NCBI GenBank assembly: GCA_035296965.1
Contig: DATGZX010000261.1
Coordinates: forward strand, 1-32,222
Direction: 5' to 3'
Origin: DATGZX01 sp035296965
GTDB taxonomy: Bacteria; Planctomycetota; Planctomycetia; Gemmatales; Gemmataceae
DNA length: 32,222 bases
Shown: positions 23,759 through 30,516 of the stretch, piece by piece
Layout of the letters: each line of letters starts with the position of its first letter
How positions within the stretch are numbered: the first letter of the stretch is position 1
Notes under the pieces: model-generated
What the model was told of the DNA's origin: nothing
What the model saw: the letters and a program-made list of their open reading frames with translations, nothing else
Databases searched by the model: none
Program-made: the position numbers and the translations under genes

Positions 23759-23880
23759 GCAGCGCTACACAGTTGGCGGGAAGAATGCTGCGGTTGCGAA
23801 GATACAGAATCTGCGATGAGCGATTTTATTCCTACTGGGTTCCCGGCCTGGTCGAGCTGATTTTTCCGGATTGGTTTTGA
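23755..23880 (+). CDS. 41-aa small ORF coupled to the preceding gene
   Basis: An ATG at 23755 overlaps the upstream stop (ATGA), and the frame stays open for 41 codons to TGA at 23878-23880. The peptide begins M-S-S-A-T-Q-L-A-G-R-M-L-R-L-R-R-Y-R and ends E-L-I-F-P-D-W-F: a basic amphipathic first half and an aromatic second half. It ends 5 bp before the convergent phosphatase gene. Coupling and composition make it plausible, but the length is short and there is no family match. Confidence 0.4.
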   Translation: MSSATQLAGRMLRLRRYRICDERFYSYWVPGLVELIFPDWF

Positions 23881-23885
23881 TCGTG

Positions 23886-24680
23886 CTAGGGCAGCACTTT
23901 CAGCACTACCGCAGTAATATCATCGTGCGGCGCGTTGCCATCGGAGAAGGCCAGCTTGCGATCAAAGAGGACGTCCAGCGCTTCGGTCGCCGATTTGCGC
24001 CAGCACGGAGCCCAAACGTCCTTCAGTTGGGCGGTGCAAAACTCGACGCCGCCCGGGCTGCGCAGTTCATGCAGGCCGTCGGTCGCGAACAGAATGCAGT
24101 CTCCGGGGCTGAGTTGTACCACGTGCCGCTCGTAAGTGGAGTCTGGGAACATTGCCGTGGGTAGTCCCCCATCGCCTAGCTGCCGACACATAGCTGGGGA
24201 GGCCAGCAGGGGCAGTGGCATCCCGGCATTGGAAAAGATGAGTTCCCTCGTAGCAGGGTTGAACAGAGCGTACAAGGTGGAGCAAAAGCGGCCACTGATG
24301 GGACGCTGCATCAAGCGCGAGTTCAACAGGGTGAGTACGCGCGCCGTATCCGTCCCGCTCTTGTGAACTCCGCGTAGAATTCCCATTACCAGCGCGCCGT
24401 ACATGGCTGCGGGCAACCCCTTCCCGACCACGTCGCCGAGGTAGATGCCGATGAAACCGTCTGGTAAAAGGAAGAAGTCGGCAAAGTCTCCGCCAACGTC
24501 GGAGAAAGGTATGTAACGGAATGCGATTTCGGCGGACTGGTGACAGAGCCCTTTTGTAGGCACCAGCGAGGACTGGATGAGCCTGGCCTCCCGCTCGTAC
24601 TCGTCGCAAATGCGCGCACACGAGAGACTTGGTTCCACGGGCTCCGACTCGAGAGCGCTAACCAGTTTGGATATGAGCAA
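23886..24680 (-). CDS. PP2C-type (SpoIIE/RsbU) serine phosphatase
   Basis: A 264-aa protein with a SpoIIE phosphatase domain over most of its length. Metal-binding residues are present: D61 and D65 in D-V-G-G-D-F, D83 in L-G-D-V-V-G-K-G, the later F-A-T-D-G-L-H-E, and the final H-D-D-I-T-A-V-V. Known relatives dephosphorylate STAS anti-anti-sigma factors. The N-terminal 40 residues contain a short helix (E-R-E-A-R-L-I-Q-S-S-L) typical of the linker before this domain, but no separate sensor domain. The start is a TTG at 24680 with a weak GGGACGG upstream and may be wrong by a few codons. The RsbRD-N-like protein at 29525-29989 could belong to the same kind of partner-switch pathway (inference). 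Confidence 0.88.
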   Translation of the reverse strand: MLISKLVSALESEPVEPSLSCARICDEYEREARLIQSSLVPTKGLCHQSAEIAFRYIPFSDVGGDFADFFLLPDGFIGIYLGDVVGKGLPAAMYGALVMGILRGVHKSGTDTARVLTLLNSRLMQRPISGRFCSTLYALFNPATRELIFSNAGMPLPLLASPAMCRQLGDGGLPTAMFPDSTYERHVVQLSPGDCILFATDGLHELRSPGGVEFCTAQLKDVWAPCWRKSATEALDVLFDRKLAFSDGNAPHDDITAVVLKVLP

Positions 24681-24828
24681 ACTACCGTCCCGCTGGTTAA
24701 ATCGGCAAAATGCCGGTTCTGATTAGTGCCCGGAGTCCCTTGGCCGGGAACGGCGAGACGATTAGAGAGCGTCACACTGCTGTAAGATGCAGGTGACATC
24801 TTGGCCGTATTCCTATCCGGAGGTGGTC

Positions 24829-25272
24829 GTGCTCAAGAACTTGGTTATGGTTTGTGCAGTGCTGAGCCTGCAGGTCATCGCGTGGAACTTGCAGGGCCAA
24901 ACGTCTCCTCAAACGTCTCCTCAAACGTCTCCTCAAACCCCACCCGCCGAATACAAGATCCCTCCCGAAGCAGCGAATCGGAGCAATCCCGTCAAGCCGA
25001 ACCCGGAGTCGCTGGCCCGAGGCAAGAAGATCTATAGCTACGATTGCGCCGTGTGTCATGGGAAGGCCGGCGATGGCAAGGGTGATATGCCAGAAATGAA
25101 GGGAATCCCCGACTTCACCGATCCGGCGGTTCAGAAGGGCCGCACCGACGGGGAGTGGTTTTACATTATCCAGAAGGGCAAAGGTGAGATGCCGCCCGAG
25201 GGCGATCGTGCGAAGTCGGAGGACCTCTGGAATCTCGTAAATTACGTTCGGTCGTTCGCAACGAAAAAGTAA
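24829..25272 (+). CDS. Exported monoheme cytochrome c
   Basis: A 147-aa protein with a signal-peptide or anchor helix (~2-20), a short linker of T-S-P-Q repeats (24-37, encoded by a 12-bp tandem repeat), and a class I cytochrome domain with C73-A-V-C76-H77 and a candidate distal Met121 in G-E-M-P-P-E-G. The region K-P-N-P-E-S-L-A-R-G-K-K-I-Y precedes the heme motif as in small cytochrome c552-like domains. The start is taken at the GTG at 24829, which has GGAGG 5 nt upstream; the ATG at 24787 has no good RBS. Function: periplasmic electron transfer. It converges with the ferredoxin oxidoreductase operon. Confidence 0.88.
   Translation: MLKNLVMVCAVLSLQVIAWNLQGQTSPQTSPQTSPQTPPAEYKIPPEAANRSNPVKPNPESLARGKKIYSYDCAVCHGKAGDGKGDMPEMKGIPDFTDPAVQKGRTDGEWFYIIQKGKGEMPPEGDRAKSEDLWNLVNYVRSFATKK
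24901..24936. repeat. 12-bp tandem repeat (x3) encoding T-S-P-Q
   Basis: Three units of ACGTCTCCTCAA at 24901-24912, 24913-24924 and 24925-24936, in frame, forming the Pro/Ser/Thr linker between membrane helix and heme domain. Copy number probably varies among strains. Confidence 0.9.
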
Positions 25273-25280
25273 ATCAGCCC

Positions 25281-25331
25281 GCAGTTCGAAGAGCATCGAC
25301 TGTGGGCATCGCCTGCTGGACCGAGAACTGC
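25281..25331. terminator. Inverted repeat between convergent genes
   Basis: GCAGTTC (25281-25287) pairs with GAACTGC (25325-25331) across 37 nt, between the cytochrome c stop and the stop of the fused oxidoreductase subunit. No T-run follows on either strand, so a terminator role is only possible. Confidence 0.25.
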
Positions 25332-25335
25332 CCAG

Positions 25336-26850
25336 CTAAGCGAAGCCGTCTGGCTGGCTGACCGCGCCGATGTGCGCCTGGTCATCGATAAACAGGCGGC
25401 CGGCGGTGAGCGCTTTGCGGTCAACTTCCAGCAGATCGAGTTTTTTTACTTTGTCTTCGAGCACGCTCAAGGCGGTTCCGGGAGCCAGGCACTCGGTCTC
25501 CTCCAGCAGAGCGCCCATCATCACGATGTTGGTTGCCTTGGTCGAACCGAGTTTGTCGGCGATCTCCGCTGCCGGAATCGGGACTACCTGCACACCCGGC
25601 GCAGCAAAGTCGGGAGGAACGCTGGCGCCGTTGTAAAGGATGAGCCCCCCGCTGGCAACCTCATGCGCAAACTTGCGCAGTGAGTATTCATTCATGGCCA
25701 CCAGCACATCGGGGCGCGAGACTAGAGGCGACCCGATCCGTTCTTTCGACAGGCACACATGGCAGTGCGCGCTGCCCGAACGCATCTCCGGACCGTACGA
25801 CGGCAGCCAGCTCACTTCGAGGCTTTCCCGCATGCCCATTTCGATAAGCAGTTGCCCCAACAGCAGCACGCCTTGTCCGCCGAAGCCTGCGATTTTGATC
25901 TTGACGTCTTTGAAGTGATGGGTGTGTTTAGGTTTGGAATCCTGCTTTCCCGCTTTCGGAGTGATCTCAAGTACGTCGGCTACCGGCCGTTGCGGAGGTT
26001 CATTGCCCGCGGGAATTTCCGGACGGCGGTCGCGGAAAACATTCAGCGGAAAGGTGGGCGTCATTTTATCGAGAACCCAGCGCCGTGCTTCGACCGGGTC
26101 TTTGCCCCAAATGGTCGGGCACGGTGACAGGATTTCGACGAAGGAGAAGCCTGCGCCGTCGCGCTGGATCTCGAGTGCTTTGCGGATGGCCCGCCGGGCT
26201 TTCATGATGTTCTTATTGTCGGAAAGCGCCACGCGTTCGATGTATGCCGGGGCTTCCAATGTGGCGAGAAGTTCCGCCATATGTATCGGGAAGCCTTCGT
26301 TCGACGGCCGCCGGCCCCAGGGGGAAGTTGTGCTCTTCTGCCCAACCAGGGTGGTGGGCGCCATCTGCCCGCCGGTCATGCCATAGATCCCGTTGTTCAC
26401 GAAAAACACGGTGATCTTTTCCCCTCGATTGGCGGCGTGCACGATTTCGGCGGTGCCGATGGCCGCCAAGTCGCCGTCTCCCTGATAGGAGATGACGATT
26501 TTGTCCGGGCAGGATCGTTTGATTCCCGTGGCCGAAGCGGGCGCGCGGCCGTGCGCGACCTGCACGTTGCCTACGTCGAAATAGTAATAGGCAAACACCG
26601 AGCAGCCCACTGGACTCACGAAAATCGTCTTGTCCTGCAGCCCCAGATCCTGCAGCGCTTCAGCAATCAGTTTGTGGGCCACGCCGTGTCCGCAGCCGGG
26701 ACAGTAATGGGTCTGGTGCTTCAGCTCGGACTTCCGCTCGTACAGGTCATAGAACAGCGGCGACTTGGAGTGGACGGTTTCGTAGCCATTATTGTTAACG
26801 TCGGACTTGACTTCGGGATCCACCACGCTGATCACGCTCTCGTCTGCCAT
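25336..26850 (-). CDS. 2-oxoacid:ferredoxin oxidoreductase, fused beta and gamma subunits
   Basis: A 504-aa protein joining two usually separate subunits. Residues ~30-290 are the TPP-binding beta subunit: C50-P-G-C53-G-H-G, the TPP/Mg motif G124-D-G-D…N152-N153, and a middle with G-R-A-x-A-S-A-T-G-I-K. After a Pro/Lys/His-rich linker (~291-315), residues 316-504 are the gamma domain (G-F-G-G-Q-G 322-327; P-S-Y-G-P-E-M-R-S-G-S-A-H-C). With the alpha subunit and the ferredoxin upstream it would convert a 2-oxoacid and CoA to acyl-CoA, CO2 and reduced ferredoxin. Substrate class (2-oxoglutarate or branched-chain) is not fixed by the sequence. AAAGGA lies ~8 nt before the ATG. The beta-gamma fusion is the notable feature. 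Confidence 0.92.
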   Translation of the reverse strand: MADESVISVVDPEVKSDVNNNGYETVHSKSPLFYDLYERKSELKHQTHYCPGCGHGVAHKLIAEALQDLGLQDKTIFVSPVGCSVFAYYYFDVGNVQVAHGRAPASATGIKRSCPDKIVISYQGDGDLAAIGTAEIVHAANRGEKITVFFVNNGIYGMTGGQMAPTTLVGQKSTTSPWGRRPSNEGFPIHMAELLATLEAPAYIERVALSDNKNIMKARRAIRKALEIQRDGAGFSFVEILSPCPTIWGKDPVEARRWVLDKMTPTFPLNVFRDRRPEIPAGNEPPQRPVADVLEITPKAGKQDSKPKHTHHFKDVKIKIAGFGGQGVLLLGQLLIEMGMRESLEVSWLPSYGPEMRSGSAHCHVCLSKERIGSPLVSRPDVLVAMNEYSLRKFAHEVASGGLILYNGASVPPDFAAPGVQVVPIPAAEIADKLGSTKATNIVMMGALLEETECLAPGTALSVLEDKVKKLDLLEVDRKALTAGRLFIDDQAHIGAVSQPDGFA

Positions 26851-26864
26851 TTTCGTTGTCCTTT

Positions 26865-27917
26865 TTAGACCGTTACGGCCATGCGCTCCAACACTTGTTG
26901 CTGCAGCTCCGCGACCGAGGGTACGTTGCCTCCGACGCGTCCGTAGAATTCCACCGGCACTTTGCCGTTCAGCGCCAGGCGTACATCTTCCAGCATTTGT
27001 CCGTTGCTCAATTCGACGACCAGCACCTTTTCCACCCGGGACGCGGCTTCCGCCAGCGCCTTCGAAGGATAGGGCCACAGGGTTATGGGACGGAACAGTC
27101 CCGCTTTCACGCCGTCTTTGCGCAGGGCTTCCACCGTGGATAGCAACACTCGGGAAACGATGCCGTACCCGACCAGCAGCACGTCAGCGTCTTCGGTGTT
27201 GCAGAGCTCCCAGCGCGGCTCGGCTTCTTGCGCGCGAATGTACTTGGCTTCCATTTTGCGCTGGTGATCTTCCAGTTCATCGATTTCGAGATAAATGGAC
27301 GTGACCAAGTTAGCTCGAGTCTCCGGCGTTCCTTTTACCGCCCAGATTTTTTCGGGGGGGTGAATGTCCCGATATTCAAGGTCGAGCGGTTCCATCATTT
27401 GCCCGATGAAACCGTCGGCCAGAACTACAGCCGGATTGCGGTATTTGTCCGCCAGATCGAACGCCAGCATGGTGAGCTCGGCCATCTCCTGCACCGATGC
27501 GGGCGCCAGCACGAGGTTGCGGTAGTTGCCATGGCCGCCGCCTTTCACCATGGCGAAATAGTCGCTTTGTTCGGGCGCGATGTTGCCCAGTCCCGGACCG
27601 CCGCGCATGACATCGACAATCACGCAGGGCAGTTCGGCGCCGGCCAGATAGGACATGCCTTCCTGCATCAGGCTGAGGCCGGGTCCAGAGGATCCAGTCA
27701 TGACACGCATGCCAGCCGCCGCTGCCCCATACACCATGTTGATGGCAGCGACTTCGCTCTCGGCTTGCAGAAAAGTGCCGCCGACCTGTGGGAAATAGAG
27801 TGCGGCCGACTCGGCGATTTCGCTGGCGGGAGTAATCGGATACCCGTAGTACGCGCGGCACCCGGCGAGGATCGCGCCCTTCACCACCGCCACGTTTCCT
27901 TTACAGAGCTGCCGCAT
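26865..27917 (-). CDS. 2-oxoacid:ferredoxin oxidoreductase, alpha subunit
   Basis: A 350-aa alpha subunit of the KorA/VorB type. The N-terminal K-G-N-V-A-V-V-K-G-A-I-L-A-G-C-R and G25-Y-P-I-T-P-A-S-E-I is the pyrophosphate/CoA-facing loop of these enzymes; M-T-G-S-S-G-P-G-L-S-L-M follows near residue 72. The C-terminal third carries the transketolase-C-like V-L-L-V-G-Y-G-I-V-S-R and G-L-F-R-P-I-T-L-W-P-Y-P. The length fits the two-domain VorB form without a fused gamma domain at the N-terminus, complementary to the fused beta-gamma downstream. AAGGAGG 5 nt before the ATG fixes the start, which overlaps the ferredoxin stop by 17 bp. Gap to the beta-gamma gene: 14 bp. Confidence 0.93.
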   Translation of the reverse strand: MRQLCKGNVAVVKGAILAGCRAYYGYPITPASEIAESAALYFPQVGGTFLQAESEVAAINMVYGAAAAGMRVMTGSSGPGLSLMQEGMSYLAGAELPCVIVDVMRGGPGLGNIAPEQSDYFAMVKGGGHGNYRNLVLAPASVQEMAELTMLAFDLADKYRNPAVVLADGFIGQMMEPLDLEYRDIHPPEKIWAVKGTPETRANLVTSIYLEIDELEDHQRKMEAKYIRAQEAEPRWELCNTEDADVLLVGYGIVSRVLLSTVEALRKDGVKAGLFRPITLWPYPSKALAEAASRVEKVLVVELSNGQMLEDVRLALNGKVPVEFYGRVGGNVPSVAELQQQVLERMAVTV

Positions 27918-28179
27918 GTTCGCCTCCTTGCGTCGCCGCGAACGCCTTGCCTTTCGCTTTTATGCGGTAGACGGTAATCGCGCCCGGCTCCGGGCAGCAG
28001 TAGAAGCAGATTCCACAACCGGTGCAATCCTCGCCTGTGTAGCGTGCCGGATGAACCCCGTAAGGACTCAACTCCGGCGCCAGTTCCAGGCACTTGGGCG
28101 GACAGGACTCCACGCATAGTCCGCATCCTTTGCACTCTTCGATATCAACCGTAACTTTACCGCGCGCTTGGCCTGCCAT
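27901..28179 (-). CDS. 2x[4Fe-4S] ferredoxin (delta subunit of the oxidoreductase)
   Basis: A 92-aa ferredoxin with two cluster motifs: C16-x2-C19-x2-C22-x3-C26-P and C52-x2-C55-x2-C58-x3-C62-P (family pattern CxxCxxCxxxCP). The spacing between them (~25 residues) is typical of KorD/VorD-type subunits. It carries electrons from the TPP site to the soluble ferredoxin pool. A basic tail (Y-R-I-K-A-K-G-K-A) extends past the second cluster. GAGGTG 4 nt before the ATG fixes the start, three bases after the CoA-transferase stop. Confidence 0.93.
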   Translation of the reverse strand: MAGQARGKVTVDIEECKGCGLCVESCPPKCLELAPELSPYGVHPARYTGEDCTGCGICFYCCPEPGAITVYRIKAKGKAFAATQGGEHAAAL

Positions 28180-28182
28180 TTT

Positions 28183-29514
28183 TCACCTCATTGCCGCTGT
28201 CTTTGCAGCTAAGGTTCGCTGCAGCCACCTGGTTTTTTCACAAAATTGATAGAGTTCTTCTCGAAACTTGGGATGGGCAATGTCGATCAACGCCTGCGCC
28301 CGTTCCCGGATAGTCTTGCCGTGCAGGTACGCAACTCCGTATTCGGTCACCACGTAGCGGACCAGCCCGCGCGAAGTCACCACGCCCGCGCCCGGGCTCA
28401 GCATGGGCACGATGCGCGAGATCGCGCCGTCTTTTGCCGTCGATGAAATCGCAATGATCGGCTTGCCGCCCTTGGAGCGCGAAGCCCCGCGCAGGAAGTC
28501 CACCTGTCCGCCAATACCGCTATAGAACTGATTTCCGATCGAATCGGAGCAGACCTGACCGGTGAGATCGACCTGCAGCGCGGAGTTGATCGCCACCATG
28601 TTGTCGTTGCGGGCAATGAGCGCGGGATCGTTGGTGTAAGCGGTGGGATGGAACTCGAAGATGGGATTGTTGTCTACGAAATCGAACAACTTTTTCGTGC
28701 CAATGGCGAATCCTAGGATGATTTTCCGCGGCTTGAAGTTCTTGCGCGCGCCCGAGATCACGCCGGCATTGATCAGGGGAATCACGCCATCGGAAACCAG
28801 CTCGCTGTGAACCGCGAGATCCTTGCGATCCATGAGACACGGCAGCACCGCATCGGGGATTCCGCCGATGCCAGTCTGCAGCACCGCCCCGTCGTCAATC
28901 AAACCTGCGACCTTGCTGGCGATGGCCCTATGCATTTCGGTAGTTTGCGGTAGCTTCATGGCGCACAGGGGCCGGGAGGAATCCACGATGGCATCCAGCT
29001 CACACACATGGATAAAACTGTCGCCGAAGGTGCGCGGCATTTGATCGTTGATTTGCGCCACCACGAAGCGGGCGCATTTCGCGGCGGTAAGCGACGTATC
29101 CACACCCACGCCGAAGCTGCAGAAGCCGTGCGAGTCAGGAGGCGAGAGCTCCAACAGGGCCACATCGATCGGCATGGCGCCGGTCTCGAACAGCTCTTCG
29201 ATTTCGCTCAGGTAGATGGGAGTGTAGTCGGCGCGGCCATCGTTGATAGCCTCGCGCACATTGCCGCCGATGAACATGGCGTTATGGCGGAAGTGCCCAA
29301 CCATTTCTGAAGCCACGTAAGGAGCCGGCCCCATGGTCATCATGTGAACGATTTCCACATCGTGCACACAGGGACCGCGGCGCATCAGCGCCTCGACCAG
29401 GGTCTCGGGTTCGGCGCATCCGGGCTGAATGTAGACCCGCATGCCTGACTGAACACAAAGCAGCGCCTCGTCTGCGCTCTGCAACTTGTTCTTGTAGTCA
29501 ATCTCCCAAGACAT
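28183..29514 (-). CDS. Acyl-CoA:carboxylate CoA-transferase (4-hydroxybutyrate/acetate CoA-transferase family)
   Basis: A 443-aa family I CoA-transferase of the acetyl-CoA hydrolase/transferase group. Catalytic glutamate E238 lies in H-S-E-L-V-S-D-G, and the oxyanion/CoA loop G215-I-G-G-I-P220 precedes it. C-terminal signatures G-N-Q-F-Y-S-G-I-G-G-Q-V-D-F and Y-V-V-T-E-Y-G-V-A-Y-L-H-G are those of 4-hydroxybutyrate or butyrate:acetate CoA-transferases. Such enzymes move CoA between an acyl-CoA and a free acid through a glutamyl-CoA intermediate. Location immediately upstream of the oxidoreductase suggests it recycles the acyl-CoA product (inference). GGGAG 5 nt before the ATG; 10-bp gap to the RsbRD-like gene. 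Confidence 0.92.
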   Translation of the reverse strand: MSWEIDYKNKLQSADEALLCVQSGMRVYIQPGCAEPETLVEALMRRGPCVHDVEIVHMMTMGPAPYVASEMVGHFRHNAMFIGGNVREAINDGRADYTPIYLSEIEELFETGAMPIDVALLELSPPDSHGFCSFGVGVDTSLTAAKCARFVVAQINDQMPRTFGDSFIHVCELDAIVDSSRPLCAMKLPQTTEMHRAIASKVAGLIDDGAVLQTGIGGIPDAVLPCLMDRKDLAVHSELVSDGVIPLINAGVISGARKNFKPRKIILGFAIGTKKLFDFVDNNPIFEFHPTAYTNDPALIARNDNMVAINSALQVDLTGQVCSDSIGNQFYSGIGGQVDFLRGASRSKGGKPIIAISSTAKDGAISRIVPMLSPGAGVVTSRGLVRYVVTEYGVAYLHGKTIRERAQALIDIAHPKFREELYQFCEKTRWLQRTLAAKTAAMR

Positions 29515-29524
29515 TCTTTCTCCC

Positions 29525-29989
29525 TTATCCGGCGGCCGTCACCTTGCACTTTGGGTTAGGCGCAGGGGACTGCTCATAACCCATAGCCGCGTAATAGATG
29601 GCGCGATCAAAAAACTGGCCCAACAACTCCTCGACTTCGAGTTCGCCGCAGATTTCCGCCGGCCGATCCAGCACCGCTTCTTTTTTCAGGAATTCCCAAA
29701 GGTTGTTCTTGGTCAGGACGATGGCCCAGACTAGCTGACTTAAGGGCACGCCCTGCTGAGCTCGCTGCGCGCCAATCTCCAAGTAGCGCTTTTCGATATC
29801 CGAGTTGCTCTTGCGCAGCCAGACCGCCAGGTGCCGATAGATTTCCTGCACTCGTTGCTTGAGTTCTTCTGCGGGGACGTTGTTGTAATCAGGGAGTAAG
29901 GGGGAAGCCTGTGTCTTTTTGAGCAGCGCTTCCGCCAGGGCATTTGCGTGGGTCTCAACCAGCCGGAGAAGCCTGTAAGCTAGTAGCAT
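29525..29989 (-). CDS. RsbRD N-terminal-like helical protein, stand-alone
   Basis: A 154-aa all-helical protein. The pattern L-L-R-L-V-E-T-H-A-N-A-L-A-E-A-L-L…Y-x-x-V-P-A-E-E-L-K-Q-R-V-Q-E-I-Y-R-H-L-A-V-W-L and the late F-F-D-R-A-I-Y-Y-A-A-M-G-Y-E resembles the RsbRD N-terminal domain, which normally precedes a STAS or kinase domain. Here it stands alone, with no output domain. GGAGG 7 nt before the ATG. It is the first gene of the operon that continues with the CoA-transferase and the oxidoreductase, and a perfect CRP/FNR-type palindrome lies about 80 bp upstream. Possible role: sensor or partner that links the operon to a stress signal. Family call moderate. Confidence 0.65.
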   Translation of the reverse strand: MLLAYRLLRLVETHANALAEALLKKTQASPLLPDYNNVPAEELKQRVQEIYRHLAVWLRKSNSDIEKRYLEIGAQRAQQGVPLSQLVWAIVLTKNNLWEFLKKEAVLDRPAEICGELEVEELLGQFFDRAIYYAAMGYEQSPAPNPKCKVTAAG

Positions 29990-30063
29990 CGCCGCGCCTC
30001 CTTCACCACTACAATTCTCGACCTTTAGCTCTCGTAACGGCTAGTACAGAGAGCACAGCTGCA

Positions 30064-30079
30064 TGTGATATCGGTCACA
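30064..30079. promoter_or_regulatory. CRP/FNR-family operator of the CoA-transferase/oxidoreductase operon
   Basis: TGTGA-TATCGG-TCACA is a perfect match to the CRP/FNR-family consensus TGTGA-N6-TCACA, 75-90 bp upstream of the first gene of the operon. No clear -10 hexamer was found at class II spacing. It is the best of the four such sites in the window. Confidence 0.7.
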
Positions 30080-30123
30080 CCAGCGAAGGAAGCCCCGCCG
30101 TTTCAGCGTCTTCCTCCGTGGCC

Positions 30124-30384
30124 TTACTCCTTCGGACTGCGGTTCCAGGGGGAGCGTTGCGGGTTCCACGTATGAACTTGTTTGTCAAAATCTCCGGGCT
30201 GCTTTTCGCCGGCACACACCGTCGCGGCCTGCCCCGTGGACTCCTGAGCGCTGATGTGTTCGGCTAAACACTGTTCCAACTTTTCGCGGACACCGCTGTC
30301 GTTCAGCAGGCCGATGAGTTCGGCTCGGTGCATCCGGTCGAGCCCCTTGAGCAACGGACACCTGAGAAGATCCTGGTCGTTCAT
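30124..30384 (-). CDS. 86-aa small hypothetical protein
   Basis: An 86-aa cytoplasmic protein. Residues 5-27 (D-L-L-R-C-P-L-L-K-G-L-D-R-M-H-R-A-E-L-I-G-L-L) resemble the N-terminal helix that opens CRP/FNR-family cNMP-binding domains (L-x-x-x-P-L-F-x-G-L), but no beta-roll follows. The C-terminal third is polar and probably disordered. GGGAG 6 nt before the ATG supports the start. A CRP/FNR-type palindrome lies about 110 bp upstream and another just after the gene. Function unknown; could be a small regulatory protein or a truncated fragment. Confidence 0.55.
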   Translation of the reverse strand: MNDQDLLRCPLLKGLDRMHRAELIGLLNDSGVREKLEQCLAEHISAQESTGQAATVCAGEKQPGDFDKQVHTWNPQRSPWNRSPKE

Positions 30385-30493
30385 GACTTACTCCCGGCGC
30401 GAGATTTTTGTCCGAAAGGCCGTCGCGCCTCCGGTCAGTTTCGATTAGAAAACTTCTCTGCCTCCGAGGCGGTGATTTTCAGCACAAGTCATA

Positions 30494-30507
30494 GTGAGGT
30501 CCGTCAC
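30494..30507. promoter_or_regulatory. CRP/FNR-family operator before the 86-aa small protein
   Basis: GTGA-GGTCCG-TCAC, followed by A, about 110 bp upstream of the ATG at 30384 and just past the NfnB stop. A -10-like TCTAAT on the minus strand (30449-30444) would place the start site near 30437, so the palindrome centre is about 63 bp upstream, close to class I geometry. Confidence 0.6.
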
Positions 30508-30516
30508 ATCAACTTC

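Noticed and set aside
26850..27078. N-terminal extension of the fused beta-gamma subunit
   Set aside because: It runs antiparallel through the alpha subunit's coding end and is Arg/Gly-rich; the ATG at 26850 has a good RBS.
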